Shown here piece after piece: positions 24,476 to 32,610 of a DNA stretch of 35,217 bases. This DNA comes from Pedobacter sp. AK013 (GTDB lineage Bacteria > Bacteroidota > Bacteroidia > Sphingobacteriales > Sphingobacteriaceae). Location of the stretch: assembly GCF_014205835.1 (NCBI RefSeq), contig NZ_JACHCQ010000046.1, positions 1-35,217 of the forward strand, given 5' to 3'. Numbering within the stretch: the first letter of the stretch is position 1; each line of letters begins with the position of its first letter. A model generated the notes under the pieces. It saw only the letters and a list, made by a program, of their open reading frames with translations, did no database searches and was not told the DNA's origin. A program made the translations under genes and the position numbers.

Positions 24476-26038
24476 CTACCTGAACTTTTTCATCGCAGTC
24501 CAGAGTTTTTCATCCATACCGTAAACATCAGGTCTGTATTCTATCCTATCGTTTTGCATCCAAGCGGTAATGTAGGTGATGATTAACGGAACATTTTTCT
24601 TTGGGGCAAACCAGGCCGGTTTTAACTGAAAAGTTTTAAGCGTATCGGCCTTTTGTGCCAAGCGTTTTTTATACCATTTTACGTGAGTACTATCTATCGG
24701 CGGCAAATCTACTTCAGCCCTAAGCTTATCATAAGTATAAGAATCCTGCACCAAAAGTTCGGCAAATTCCAATGGTTTTTCGATCCGTACGCAACCATGA
24801 CTTATAGCCCGGTTTGTCAGGTTAAATCCATTCTTGTTATTGGTATCGTGAAGATAAATACTAGAGCTGTTATCGAAAATAAATTTGAACTTCCCTAAGG
24901 CATTTCCACCACCCGATCCCTGTTTAAATTTAAAAGGTAATTTATCACGGGAGTACCTGTTCCAATTGATGGTATCAGGCTCACCGATCAGCTTATCTTT
25001 ATAGTAAACTTTGATGTTACTGTTCGACAAATAATACGGATCTTTTCGGGCCATCCAGTAGATCTCACTTTGGGCAATACTTACCGGAATATTCCAGATT
25101 GGATTAGCCTGAATGGAATTGATTTTACTAAACAATAAAGGCGTTTCGTGATTCTTCGGTTTATCGTCTAAATTACCCGATTTTGCAAAGGCTTTTAGCT
25201 TATCTTCATAGCCGTTTTCGCGCTTCCCACCCACACATACTTTCATTGTAATCAAGGTATCTGTTTTATCGAGCCAGGTTAATCTAAAATCAGGGATATT
25301 TACCTGTACATAATTGTCTCCTGTTTCCGGCATTTTCCAACGAAAACGTTCCATGTTTAATAATAAAATCCGCTTCTCACTTTCTGCATCCGCTTTTAAA
25401 TAAGCAGCCTGCAAAGCTTTATATTGAACTGACTTTGGTTGAACGGATCTTAAAGTATTTACAAGACTTTTACTATCTAAAAGATTAGTCATCCCCAAGC
25501 TATCCGGCCGCTTAACTTTGATGTAATAACGGGAAAAAATAGTGCGTGGATTTACCACCCCATATTTGAGATAATTATTATAATTCAGATAAGCATTTGC
25601 AGATAACAGCTCTAATTTGGCGATTACAGGATAACTTTCCTCCACCTTTTTAAACTTATTGGCTGTTAACTCCGCCAACAGACCTTTAATCTCATCTCCT
25701 TTAAAAATCTTCGGATTGAAACCATGCACCCCACTTTGTTCTAAATAACTAACTAATGAATCTAATTCGCCATTGATATAAAATTTCGTAACCAACCTTG
25801 GTTCATCATGCGTATTGACATAAAAAGCTTTAATTGTTTTCGGATTAACAAACTTATCCGAAAGACTGTCTATTGTTTTCACAAAAATGCTATCATAAGC
25901 TACAGTATCGAAATCTTTGTAAATTTTATTCTTGAAATGTTCTGACAGTACTTTCCCAATCTCAGGTGGGCTTTTAAACCACCCACAGGCAGAAATAAAC
26001 AGAATAAAGGGCAGAATTAGAAAGCGAAACTTTTTCAA
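24476..26038 (-). CDS. L,D-transpeptidase, YcbB-type lipoprotein
   Basis: This 520-residue enzyme is predicted to make 3-3 peptidoglycan cross-links or attach proteins to the wall. The lipobox FISAC gives a lipoprotein cysteine at 18 after a hydrophobic signal. The catalytic YkuD motif is SHGCVR with Cys416. The preceding long region (about 40-270) corresponds to the YcbB-specific scaffold, and the C-terminal tail (AWMQNDRIEYRPDVYG) is also typical of that subgroup. It is transcribed divergently from the histidine operon. I saw no convincing promoter match in the intervening region on this strand. Confidence 0.92.
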   Translation of the reverse strand: MKKFRFLILPFILFISACGWFKSPPEIGKVLSEHFKNKIYKDFDTVAYDSIFVKTIDSLSDKFVNPKTIKAFYVNTHDEPRLVTKFYINGELDSLVSYLEQSGVHGFNPKIFKGDEIKGLLAELTANKFKKVEESYPVIAKLELLSANAYLNYNNYLKYGVVNPRTIFSRYYIKVKRPDSLGMTNLLDSKSLVNTLRSVQPKSVQYKALQAAYLKADAESEKRILLLNMERFRWKMPETGDNYVQVNIPDFRLTWLDKTDTLITMKVCVGGKRENGYEDKLKAFAKSGNLDDKPKNHETPLLFSKINSIQANPIWNIPVSIAQSEIYWMARKDPYYLSNSNIKVYYKDKLIGEPDTINWNRYSRDKLPFKFKQGSGGGNALGKFKFIFDNSSSIYLHDTNNKNGFNLTNRAISHGCVRIEKPLEFAELLVQDSYTYDKLRAEVDLPPIDSTHVKWYKKRLAQKADTLKTFQLKPAWFAPKKNVPLIITYITAWMQNDRIEYRPDVYGMDEKLWTAMKKFR

Positions 26039-26114
26039 AGGGGTAAAATTTTAATACAAAATAATAGTTATTGGCAATAAAAACAGCTTAATGACAAATT
26101 AAGTGCCATTATTT

Positions 26115-26144
26115 TTTGTTTTCCCATTTCAAACACTATATTTG
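26115..26144 (+). promoter_or_regulatory. Promoter of the histidine operon
   Basis: TTTG at 26115-26118 and TATATTTG at 26137-26144 are separated by 18 bp, matching the Bacteroidota -33/-7 promoter. Transcription would start near 26150, giving a leader of about 160 nt before hisG. Confidence 0.7.
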
Positions 26145-26188
26145 CCAGCGCTTATCAGCTAACGTATTGATACTGGCAGAAATAATTT

Positions 26189-26236
26189 ATGAATTTAACT
26201 TTGAACCATCACTTACATTTACACCATCGCCGATAG
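26189..26236 (+). CDS. hisL: Histidine leader peptide
   Basis: The 15-residue frame MNLTLNHHLHLHHRR has five His within seven residues and lies about 40 nt downstream of the predicted transcription start and 77 nt before hisG. It is too short for ordinary gene calls. Dense His codons in a leader upstream of hisG are the classical attenuation sensor: ribosome stalling when His-tRNA is scarce would let transcription proceed. The stop codon sits inside a small hairpin. Confidence 0.85.
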   Translation: MNLTLNHHLHLHHRR

Positions 26237-26241
26237 GCGAT
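26226..26241 (+). promoter_or_regulatory. Leader hairpin over the hisL stop codon
   Basis: ATCGCC pairs with GGCGAT around a GATA loop (26232-26235). The 5' arm includes the last His codon and the Arg codons, so a stalled ribosome would block this hairpin. It probably acts as a pause or competing structure. Confidence 0.6.
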
Positions 26242-26252
26242 ATGATATGTTT

Positions 26253-26275
26253 GTTTTGTACTTCAAAACTTTTTT
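26253..26275 (+). terminator. Candidate attenuator terminator before hisG
   Basis: GTTTTG (26253-26258) pairs with CAAAAC (26264-26269) around TACTT, then six T residues follow. The stem is short and AT-rich, so its strength is uncertain. I could not find a clear antiterminator by eye. Confidence 0.5.
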
Positions 26276-26313
26276 CCGTAAAATAATTTCTTGTTCACTC
26301 TATATTCAATACT

Positions 26314-27165
26314 TTGAAAACACTTAAAATCGCTATCCAGAAGTCGGGTAGGTTAAACGAAAAATCTGTAGAAATACTTAAAAATTGTGGTTTATCTTTC
26401 GAAAACTACAAAAGCTCACTCATCTCAACTGTTACCAATTTCCCTTTAGAAATTCTTTTCCTGCGCGATGATGATATTCCGGAATATGTACAAGATGGTA
26501 TTGCCGACCTGGGTATAGTTGGCGAAAATGTAATTGTAGAAACCAAAGCCGAAGTAGATTATCTACAAAAATTAGGCTTCGGAAAATGCACTTTAAAAAT
26601 TGCCGTTCAGGCTGCCAGTAATATTGAAAAACTAGAGGAATTAAACGGCAAAGCTATCGCAACTTCTTACCCTGTAATCCTCGAAAAATTCTTACAGGAA
26701 AAAGGTATAAAATCTGATATCAGAACCATTTCCGGATCGGTAGAAATTGGTCCTGGTTTAGGCTTAAGTGACGCCATCTTTGATATTGTATCAACAGGCG
26801 GAACATTGAAGAGTAATGGACTAAAACCTTTCGCTGATGTGATGCAATCTGAAGCTGTTTTAATCGGGAACAAATCAATAGCTGATAATCCAGAAGTTGC
26901 AGAATTGCTTCAACGTATCCGCTCTGTACTTAGTGCAAAATCTAATAAATACGTGGTACTAAATGTATCAAAAGATAACCTTCAAAAAGTAGTCGATTTA
27001 TTGCCAGGTGTAAAAAGTCCTACCGTGGTTCCACTCTTCGAACCTAACTGGGTAGCCGTACATTCAGTAATTGCCGAAGAAGATTTCTGGGATAAAATAA
27101 ACAGTTTAAAAGCAGCAGGTGCTGAAGGTATTTTAGTGATGCCAATCGAGAAAATAATCAAGTAA
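26314..27165 (+). CDS. hisG: ATP phosphoribosyltransferase, long form
   Basis: HisG condenses ATP and PRPP, the first and feedback-controlled step of histidine synthesis. The 283-residue length with a C-terminal ACT-like regulatory domain (about 210-283, ending EGILVMPIEKII) marks the long, HisZ-independent form. KIAIQKSGRLNEKS is at the N-terminus and the PRPP-loop stretch DAIFDIVSTGGTLKSNGL is near 154-171. The start is TTG with no closer ATG. It is the first structural gene of the operon, 38 nt after the candidate attenuator. Confidence 0.95.
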   Translation: MKTLKIAIQKSGRLNEKSVEILKNCGLSFENYKSSLISTVTNFPLEILFLRDDDIPEYVQDGIADLGIVGENVIVETKAEVDYLQKLGFGKCTLKIAVQAASNIEKLEELNGKAIATSYPVILEKFLQEKGIKSDIRTISGSVEIGPGLGLSDAIFDIVSTGGTLKSNGLKPFADVMQSEAVLIGNKSIADNPEVAELLQRIRSVLSAKSNKYVVLNVSKDNLQKVVDLLPGVKSPTVVPLFEPNWVAVHSVIAEEDFWDKINSLKAAGAEGILVMPIEKIIK

Positions 27166-27214
27166 AATCGCTTAAATTCATATTAACTATTAGTTAATTA
27201 AAAATTATAAAACA

Positions 27215-28495
27215 TTGAAAATCTACAATTATACAGATTTATATAAATTAAAAATTGAAGAACTTTGTTCTAGGCAGATCGAAGACGATAAACTGGTTGA
27301 AGAACGGGTAACTGATATCATCAGCACAGTAAAAAAAGATGGCGACAATGCACTTTTCAACTTTGCAAAAACATTTGATAAAGTTGAATTGAAGAAGCTG
27401 TTTTTGGATGCGGAAGAATTGAAAGCAATTGCGTCCACTATTCCGGCGGGGGCAAAAAAAGCAATTGATACCGCTTACCAAAACATCAAAACTTTTCACC
27501 AGTCGCAATTAAAAGCAGAAGATAAAGTTGAAACGATGCCAGGTGTTGTATGCTGGCGCGAATCGAGGGCTATTGAAAAAGTGGGGCTTTATATCCCTGG
27601 CGGAACAGCCGTTTTACCCAGCACTTTTTTAATGCTTGCTACCCCTGCAATCATCGCAGGTTGCAAGGAAATTGTGGTATGTTCCCCTCCACAAAGTGAC
27701 GGCAAAACCAATTGTTATCTGGCTTATTGTGCAGTGCTGCTGGGTATCGAAAAAGTATTCCTGATTGGAGGGGCACAGGCCGTTGCTGCAATGGCTTTCG
27801 GAACGGAAAGCGTGCCACAGGTATATAAGATCTTTGGCCCTGGCAACCGTTATGTAACTACAGCAAAAACGATGGTCCAAAATAAAGTGGCGATCGATAT
27901 GCCTGCCGGACCATCGGAAGTATTGGTTATTGCTGATGAGACTGCCAATCCGTCATTTATTGCTGCTGACCTACTTGCACAGGCAGAACACGGCGCTGAT
28001 AGTCAGGCTATTTTAGTTTCTACATCTAATCAGATTATCGCTGATACCATTAAAGAAATTGAAAATCAGCTTTCTATGCTTCCAAGAAAAGAAATAGCAG
28101 CTAAAGCAATGGCGAATTCATATGCTGTTTTAGTTGAAAATCTGGATGAGGCTATGCAATTTTCGAACGAATATGCACCTGAGCACCTTATATTGGCTAC
28201 AGAACACACTAAAAGCCTTATCCCATTGATTATCAATGCAGGATCAGTATTTTTAGGCAACTTTACGCCAGAAAGTGTTGGCGATTATGCCTCCGGAACC
28301 AACCATACCTTGCCAACCAGTGGCTTCGCGAAGGCCTATTCGGGCGTATCAACTGATGCTTTTCTAAAAAAAATCACTTTTCAGCAGCTTTCTGCAGAAG
28401 GATTGAATAATATAGGCAATACAGTTGAAATACTTGCAGCAGCTGAAGGTTTGGAAGCACATAAAAATGCGGTGAGTATTAGATTGAAAAATTAA
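27215..28495 (+). CDS. hisD: Histidinol dehydrogenase
   Basis: HisD performs the final two NAD-dependent oxidations from L-histidinol to L-histidine using zinc. The 426-residue product has the family stretches LYIPGGTAVLPST, FGPGNRYVTTAK, IDMPAGPSEVLVIAD, AEHGADSQAILVS, EYAPEHLIL and DYASGTNHTLPT, which carry the zinc ligands and catalytic His/Glu. It starts with TTG, like hisG; no in-frame ATG is nearby. The gap from hisG is 49 nt, and a double palindrome separates it from hisC. Confidence 0.96.
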   Translation: MKIYNYTDLYKLKIEELCSRQIEDDKLVEERVTDIISTVKKDGDNALFNFAKTFDKVELKKLFLDAEELKAIASTIPAGAKKAIDTAYQNIKTFHQSQLKAEDKVETMPGVVCWRESRAIEKVGLYIPGGTAVLPSTFLMLATPAIIAGCKEIVVCSPPQSDGKTNCYLAYCAVLLGIEKVFLIGGAQAVAAMAFGTESVPQVYKIFGPGNRYVTTAKTMVQNKVAIDMPAGPSEVLVIADETANPSFIAADLLAQAEHGADSQAILVSTSNQIIADTIKEIENQLSMLPRKEIAAKAMANSYAVLVENLDEAMQFSNEYAPEHLILATEHTKSLIPLIINAGSVFLGNFTPESVGDYASGTNHTLPTSGFAKAYSGVSTDAFLKKITFQQLSAEGLNNIGNTVEILAAAEGLEAHKNAVSIRLKN

Positions 28496-28516
28496 TTAAA
28501 CATCTATAATAAGATC

Positions 28517-28576
28517 CGTCATGCTGAATTCATTTCAGCATCTTATTAAAAGACCCTGAAATAATTCAGGGTGACG
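28517..28576. repeat. Double GTCAT-type palindrome between hisD and hisC
   Basis: The first hairpin is ATGCTGAA/TTCAGCAT around TTCAT (28521-28541). The second is ACCCTGAA/TTCAGGGT around ATAA (28553-28572). The unit opens with CCGTC and closes with GTGACG. Its right edge supplies a GTG in frame with hisC, which I do not take as the start. Confidence 0.88.
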
Positions 28577-28591
28577 AATAAAAATATAACA

Positions 28592-29632
28592 ATGGACATT
28601 AACGATTTAGTAAGAGAAAATATAAAAAACCTTCGCCCCTACTCTACTGCGAGGGACGAATTTAAAGGTCAGGCATCTGTTTTTTTGGATGCAAACGAGA
28701 ACAGTTATGGTTCGCCATTACCTGCAAATTATAACCGTTATCCTGATCCATTGCAACTTGATCTGAAGGATGCAATAAGCAAAATAAAAGGCGTACCGAT
28801 CGAGAATACTTTTTTAGGAAATGGTAGCGATGAAGCCATCGATTTATTGTTCCGCGCATTCTGTAATCCAGGAAAAGACAACGTAATTGTGCTACCGCCA
28901 ACCTATGGCATGTACGAAGTTTCGGCCAACATAAATGATGTAGAAATACGTAAAGTGAACCTGCTTCCGAACTTCCAATTGGACATGGAAAAGATCGCAG
29001 AAACGATTGATAAAAACACGAAATTAATTTTCATCTGTTCACCAAATAATCCGACCGGAAATTCGATAAACCGTGAAGATATTGAAACCATTTTAGCCAA
29101 CTTTAATGGCATCGTTGTGGTAGATGAAGCGTATATAAATTACGCCCGACAAAAGACCTTTATTCAGGAGCTAACAGAGTACGGAAATCTGGTAGTTTTA
29201 CAAACTTTTTCGAAGGCCTGGGGGCTCGCAGCTTTACGCTTGGGCATGGCTTTTTCTTCGACAAAAGTGATCGATGTTTTGAACAAAATTAAACCGCCTT
29301 ATAACATCAATCAGGCTACTCAGGATCTAGCTTTTGAAGCCTTAAAAAACATCGCTCAGGTGAACGCTTGGATTAAAGAATCTGTTGCAGAAAGAGAGCG
29401 TTTAAGCAAGGCACTAAATGCTTTGGAAATCGTAAAAAAAGTATATCCTTCTGATGCGAATTTTATCCTCGCAGAAGTTACCGATGCATTAAAAATTTAC
29501 GATACTTTGGTTGATCAGGGCATCATTGTACGCGACCGTTCTAAAGTAACTTTGTGCGAAGGTTGTTTAAGAATTACAGTAGGCACAAAAGAAGAAAATG
29601 ATAAACTATTAACCGTTCTAGAAAAATTTTAA
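28592..29632 (+). CDS. hisC: Histidinol-phosphate aminotransferase
   Basis: HisC is a PLP enzyme that converts imidazole acetol phosphate to histidinol phosphate with glutamate. With the ATG start the protein has 346 residues. It shows DANENSYG (33-40), NGSDEAID (77-84), PNNPTG (151-156), VVDEAY (176-181) and the Schiff-base Lys208 in TFSKAWGLAALRLG. The upstream GTG at 28571 lies in the palindromic repeat, so it is not preferred. hisB follows after a single base, so translation is probably coupled. Confidence 0.95.
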   Translation: MDINDLVRENIKNLRPYSTARDEFKGQASVFLDANENSYGSPLPANYNRYPDPLQLDLKDAISKIKGVPIENTFLGNGSDEAIDLLFRAFCNPGKDNVIVLPPTYGMYEVSANINDVEIRKVNLLPNFQLDMEKIAETIDKNTKLIFICSPNNPTGNSINREDIETILANFNGIVVVDEAYINYARQKTFIQELTEYGNLVVLQTFSKAWGLAALRLGMAFSSTKVIDVLNKIKPPYNINQATQDLAFEALKNIAQVNAWIKESVAERERLSKALNALEIVKKVYPSDANFILAEVTDALKIYDTLVDQGIIVRDRSKVTLCEGCLRITVGTKEENDKLLTVLEKF

Positions 29633-29633
29633 G

Positions 29634-30767
29634 ATGAAAAAAGTATTATTTATAGATCGTGACGGCACCTTAAATATAGAGCCTGATGATGAACAGGTAG
29701 ATAGTTTTGCAAAGCTTAAATTTTATCCACGTTCATTATACTATTTATCGAAAATTGCAGCCGAACTGGATTATGAACTGGTAATGGTTACCAATCAGGA
29801 CGGATTGGGTACACCTTCAAATCCTGAAGAAAATTTCTGGCCGATACACAACTTCATGCTGGATACTTTTGCGGGCGAAGGTGTACATTTTAGCGAGGTT
29901 GTGATTGATAGAACTTTTGCGAAAGATAATGCCCCTACCCGCAAACCAGGCACTGCTTTGTTAACCAAATATTTTAGCGAAGATTACGACCTGAAAAACT
30001 CTTTCGTGATTGGCGATCGTTTAAATGATGTGGTTTTGGCCAAAAACCTGGGTGCTAAAGCGATCTTTCTTCGTCAGAATGATGCATTGGGTTCTACAGA
30101 AGCGCTGGATAAACACGAAACTTTATTGGATGTGATTATCCTGGAAACCAAAAAATGGGAAGATATCTATAACTTACTTAAAGCCGGCAGCAGAAAAATC
30201 CACCACGAGCGCAAAACCAACGAAACCGATATTACCATTAACCTTGACCTCGATGGAACAGGGAAAGCAAAAATCGAAACAGGCTTAAACTTTTTCGATC
30301 ACATGCTTGACCAGATTGCCAGACATGGAAGTGTAGATTTGGAGGTAATAGCCAAAGGTGACTTACATATTGATGAGCACCACACCATAGAAGACACTGG
30401 AATTGCTCTTGGAGAGGCCTTTGCTAAGGGATTAGGCAACAAACTGGGTATTGAAAGGTATGGTTTTTGCTTACCAATGGACGATTGCCTGGCACAGGTA
30501 GCCATTGATTTTGGAGGAAGAAATTGGATAGTTTGGGATGCTGAATTTAAACGCGAAAAAGTTGGCGATATGCCTACGGAAATGTTTTATCATTTCTTTA
30601 AATCGTTCAGCGATGCGGCAAAATGCAATTTAAACGTAAAAGCAGAAGGCGATAACGAGCACCATAAAATTGAAGCTATTTTTAAAGCATTTGCCAAAGC
30701 CATTAAAATGGCCATTAAACGCGATGCAGAGAAAATGGTATTACCAAGTACAAAAGGAATGTTGTAA
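29634..30767 (+). CDS. hisB: Bifunctional histidinol-phosphatase / imidazoleglycerol-phosphate dehydratase
   Basis: This 377-residue fusion catalyses steps 6 and 8 of the pathway. The N-terminal HAD phosphatase has DRDGT with the nucleophile Asp8 and acid/base Asp10, a VTNQDG motif and a FVIGDRLNDV motif. The C-terminal IGPD domain begins near 185 (HHERKTNETDI) and has the manganese-binding HHTIED and EHHKIEA motifs. In E. coli HisB a CPH...CDCRKP loop binds zinc in the phosphatase domain. Here that stretch reads IDRTFAKDNAPTRKP, so the zinc cysteines are absent. It follows hisC by 1 nt. Confidence 0.95.
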   Translation: MKKVLFIDRDGTLNIEPDDEQVDSFAKLKFYPRSLYYLSKIAAELDYELVMVTNQDGLGTPSNPEENFWPIHNFMLDTFAGEGVHFSEVVIDRTFAKDNAPTRKPGTALLTKYFSEDYDLKNSFVIGDRLNDVVLAKNLGAKAIFLRQNDALGSTEALDKHETLLDVIILETKKWEDIYNLLKAGSRKIHHERKTNETDITINLDLDGTGKAKIETGLNFFDHMLDQIARHGSVDLEVIAKGDLHIDEHHTIEDTGIALGEAFAKGLGNKLGIERYGFCLPMDDCLAQVAIDFGGRNWIVWDAEFKREKVGDMPTEMFYHFFKSFSDAAKCNLNVKAEGDNEHHKIEAIFKAFAKAIKMAIKRDAEKMVLPSTKGML

Positions 30768-30828
30768 GAGCTAAAATGGATTAGGAAGATAGGGGTTAGA
30801 TTAGAAAACAGGAACATTGTTAAATAAA

Positions 30829-30884
30829 CCCGATAGCAGTGGAAAGTTCCGGATTTTTCATCGGGACTTGAAACGAATAGCGGG
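30829..30884. repeat. Structured intergenic element between hisB and hisH
   Basis: An inner hairpin pairs 30844-30854 with 30860-30869 (about ten pairs with a T-G wobble and one bulged G, loop TTTTC). It is enclosed by CCCG (30829-30832) pairing with CGGG (30881-30884). The single-stranded parts contain GATAGCAGTGG and GAAACGAATAG. It looks like a dispersed element that I associate with Pedobacter-type genomes, but I cannot confirm copies elsewhere. The rest of this 186-nt gap shows nothing I recognise. Confidence 0.55.
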
Positions 30885-30953
30885 ACTACAGGCCCCATGA
30901 AAAACTGACTTTCATTTTCAAACCTATAAAAAAGAAATCTGAACTATTAAATT

Positions 30954-31547
30954 ATGGTTGGAATTATAAACTACGGAGCAGGCAACATTTTTTCCCTTAC
31001 TGCAGCATTAGATCGCTTAAATGTGACCTACGGCATGGTAAATACAGAAAATGACCTCGAAAAATATAGCCATATCATCATCCCGGGTGTTGGCCATGCG
31101 GGTGCTGCCATGGAAAAACTTAAGAAGACAGGGTTAGTTGAAGCCATTAAAAAACTAACAAAACCTGTGCTTGGCATCTGTGTGGGCATGCAGCTCATTA
31201 CCGAACATTCGGAAGAGGGCAATGCCCCGCTTTTAGATATTGTACCGGTAAAGACCAAAAAATTCGATAAGTCACTGAATATCAAAGTACCACACATGGG
31301 ATGGAATGCCGTGAGCCCGAAAAACAATTCGCTATTTAAAGGTGTTGAAGATAATACACAATTTTACTTTGTGCATTCGTACTTTATTGAATATAACCCT
31401 ACTTTTGACATTGCATCTGCAGATTATGGTTTAAAGTTCTCGGCAGCGGTACAAAAAGATAATTTTTACGGCGTTCAGTTCCACCCCGAAAAGTCGGGAA
31501 AAGCCGGCGAATTAATATTAAAAAATTTTTCAAACTTAAGCTTATAA
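30954..31547 (+). CDS. hisH: Imidazole glycerol phosphate synthase, glutaminase subunit
   Basis: HisH releases ammonia from glutamine for HisF in the cyclisation step. The 197-residue class I amidotransferase has the nucleophile Cys76 in LGICVGMQ, an oxyanion motif PGVGHAG (44-50) and the His-Glu pair in VQFHPEKSG near the C-terminus. The length is normal. hisA begins 1 nt after its stop, so translation is coupled. Confidence 0.95.
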   Translation: MVGIINYGAGNIFSLTAALDRLNVTYGMVNTENDLEKYSHIIIPGVGHAGAAMEKLKKTGLVEAIKKLTKPVLGICVGMQLITEHSEEGNAPLLDIVPVKTKKFDKSLNIKVPHMGWNAVSPKNNSLFKGVEDNTQFYFVHSYFIEYNPTFDIASADYGLKFSAAVQKDNFYGVQFHPEKSGKAGELILKNFSNLSL

Positions 31548-31548
31548 A

Positions 31549-32298
31549 ATGTACATAATACCTGCTATTGATATTTTGGATGGAAAAGTTGTCCGTCTTC
31601 GCGAAGGTGACTATAACCAAAAAACGGAATATGATGTTTCTATCCCCGAAATGATAGAAAAATACCGTTCAAATGGTACTGATTTTATCCATATTATTGA
31701 TTTAAATGGAGCCAAAGGTGATTTCAGCAATCAAAAAACACTTTTTGAGATCATCAAAAAAACGGAGATGAAGGTACAATATGGTGGAGGTATCAGAACC
31801 ATTGAGCAGGTGACCAATTTGCTCGATGCCGGCATTCACCGGGTAATTGTAGGTACGCAGGCCATTACTAATCCTGATTTTTTACCTCAATTGAGTGAAG
31901 CTTTCGCTAAAAAAGACGATTATGCTAACCGCATTGTCATTGCAATCGACGTTTTGGATGAAGTGATTAAATATTCTGGCTGGATGGAAAGTTCGCCGAT
32001 TAAACTGATGGATTACGTTGACAAATGTCTTTCACTTGGTTTTTTCCGTTTCTTATGCACGGATATCAGCAAAGATGGAAAATTAGGTGGCGCAGCTGTT
32101 GATTTATACAAAAAATTGCTTGAGCACTCTCCGATGATCAAATTAATTGCTTCAGGCGGTGTAAGTTCGATGGAAGATATCTACGAATTGGCCAAATATC
32201 CAATCAGAAGTGTAGTAGTAGGAAAAGCAATTTACGAAGACCGCATTACAATAGAAGAGATTAAAGATTGGAATTTGAAAGCGCTAAGTTCAATTTAA
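31549..32298 (+). CDS. hisA: ProFAR isomerase (phosphoribosylformimino-5-aminoimidazole carboxamide ribotide isomerase)
   Basis: HisA carries out the Amadori rearrangement of ProFAR to PRFAR. This 249-residue TIM barrel has the catalytic Asp8 in IIPAIDI, GDYNQKT in loop 1, VQYGGGIR in the phosphate-binding region, a second catalytic Asp in CTDISKDG, and LIASGGVSS. It is immediately downstream of hisH and is followed by a small membrane-protein gene. Confidence 0.95.
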   Translation: MYIIPAIDILDGKVVRLREGDYNQKTEYDVSIPEMIEKYRSNGTDFIHIIDLNGAKGDFSNQKTLFEIIKKTEMKVQYGGGIRTIEQVTNLLDAGIHRVIVGTQAITNPDFLPQLSEAFAKKDDYANRIVIAIDVLDEVIKYSGWMESSPIKLMDYVDKCLSLGFFRFLCTDISKDGKLGGAAVDLYKKLLEHSPMIKLIASGGVSSMEDIYELAKYPIRSVVVGKAIYEDRITIEEIKDWNLKALSSI

Positions 32299-32303
32299 GA
32301 CAA

Positions 32304-32507
32304 GTGGAATCAAAGAAAACATTTATTGCAGGAGTAATTATAACTCTGTTGGGAATAGGAATGCTGCTCTGGGGCGTGCATATGTTCACTTATAGAGGGG
32401 ATTTTACGGAATTAATGTCTATAACCGGAGAATATTCGTTTCTCTTCTGCATTCCTGTTTTCTTAATTGGAATAGTTCTCACAATAATTGGATTAGTAAA
32501 GAGATAA
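32304..32507 (+). CDS. Small two-helix membrane protein inside the his operon
   Basis: This 67-residue protein is read from a GTG at 32304, 5 nt after the hisA stop; a TTG at 32268 would overlap hisA and is less likely. Two hydrophobic helices (about 8-28 and 43-64) flank a short polar loop. I recognise no family. It breaks the usual hisA-hisF adjacency. It may be an inserted gene with no role in histidine synthesis. Confidence 0.6.
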   Translation: MESKKTFIAGVIITLLGIGMLLWGVHMFTYRGDFTELMSITGEYSFLFCIPVFLIGIVLTIIGLVKR

Positions 32508-32518
32508 AAAATAATACT

Positions 32519-32597
32519 CGTCATTGCGAGGTACGAAGCAATCCTACAACGATCGCTATGATGGTACATTAAGATTGCTTCGTACCTCGCAATGACG
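32519..32597. repeat. Large GTCATTGCGAGG palindrome before hisF
   Basis: Perfect arms of 25 bp (32519-32543 and 32573-32597) are separated by 29 bp. The arms begin CGTCATTGCGAGG and end AAGCAATC. Compared with the copy at 33377, the T in GGTACG pairs with A here, whereas the other copy has a C-G pair. Confidence 0.93.
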
Positions 32598-32610
32598 AAA
32601 ACTCAAACAA

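Noticed and set aside
28571..28591. GTG start adding seven residues to HisC
   Set aside because: The codon belongs to a palindromic repeat arm, and the ATG at 28592 fits the family start.
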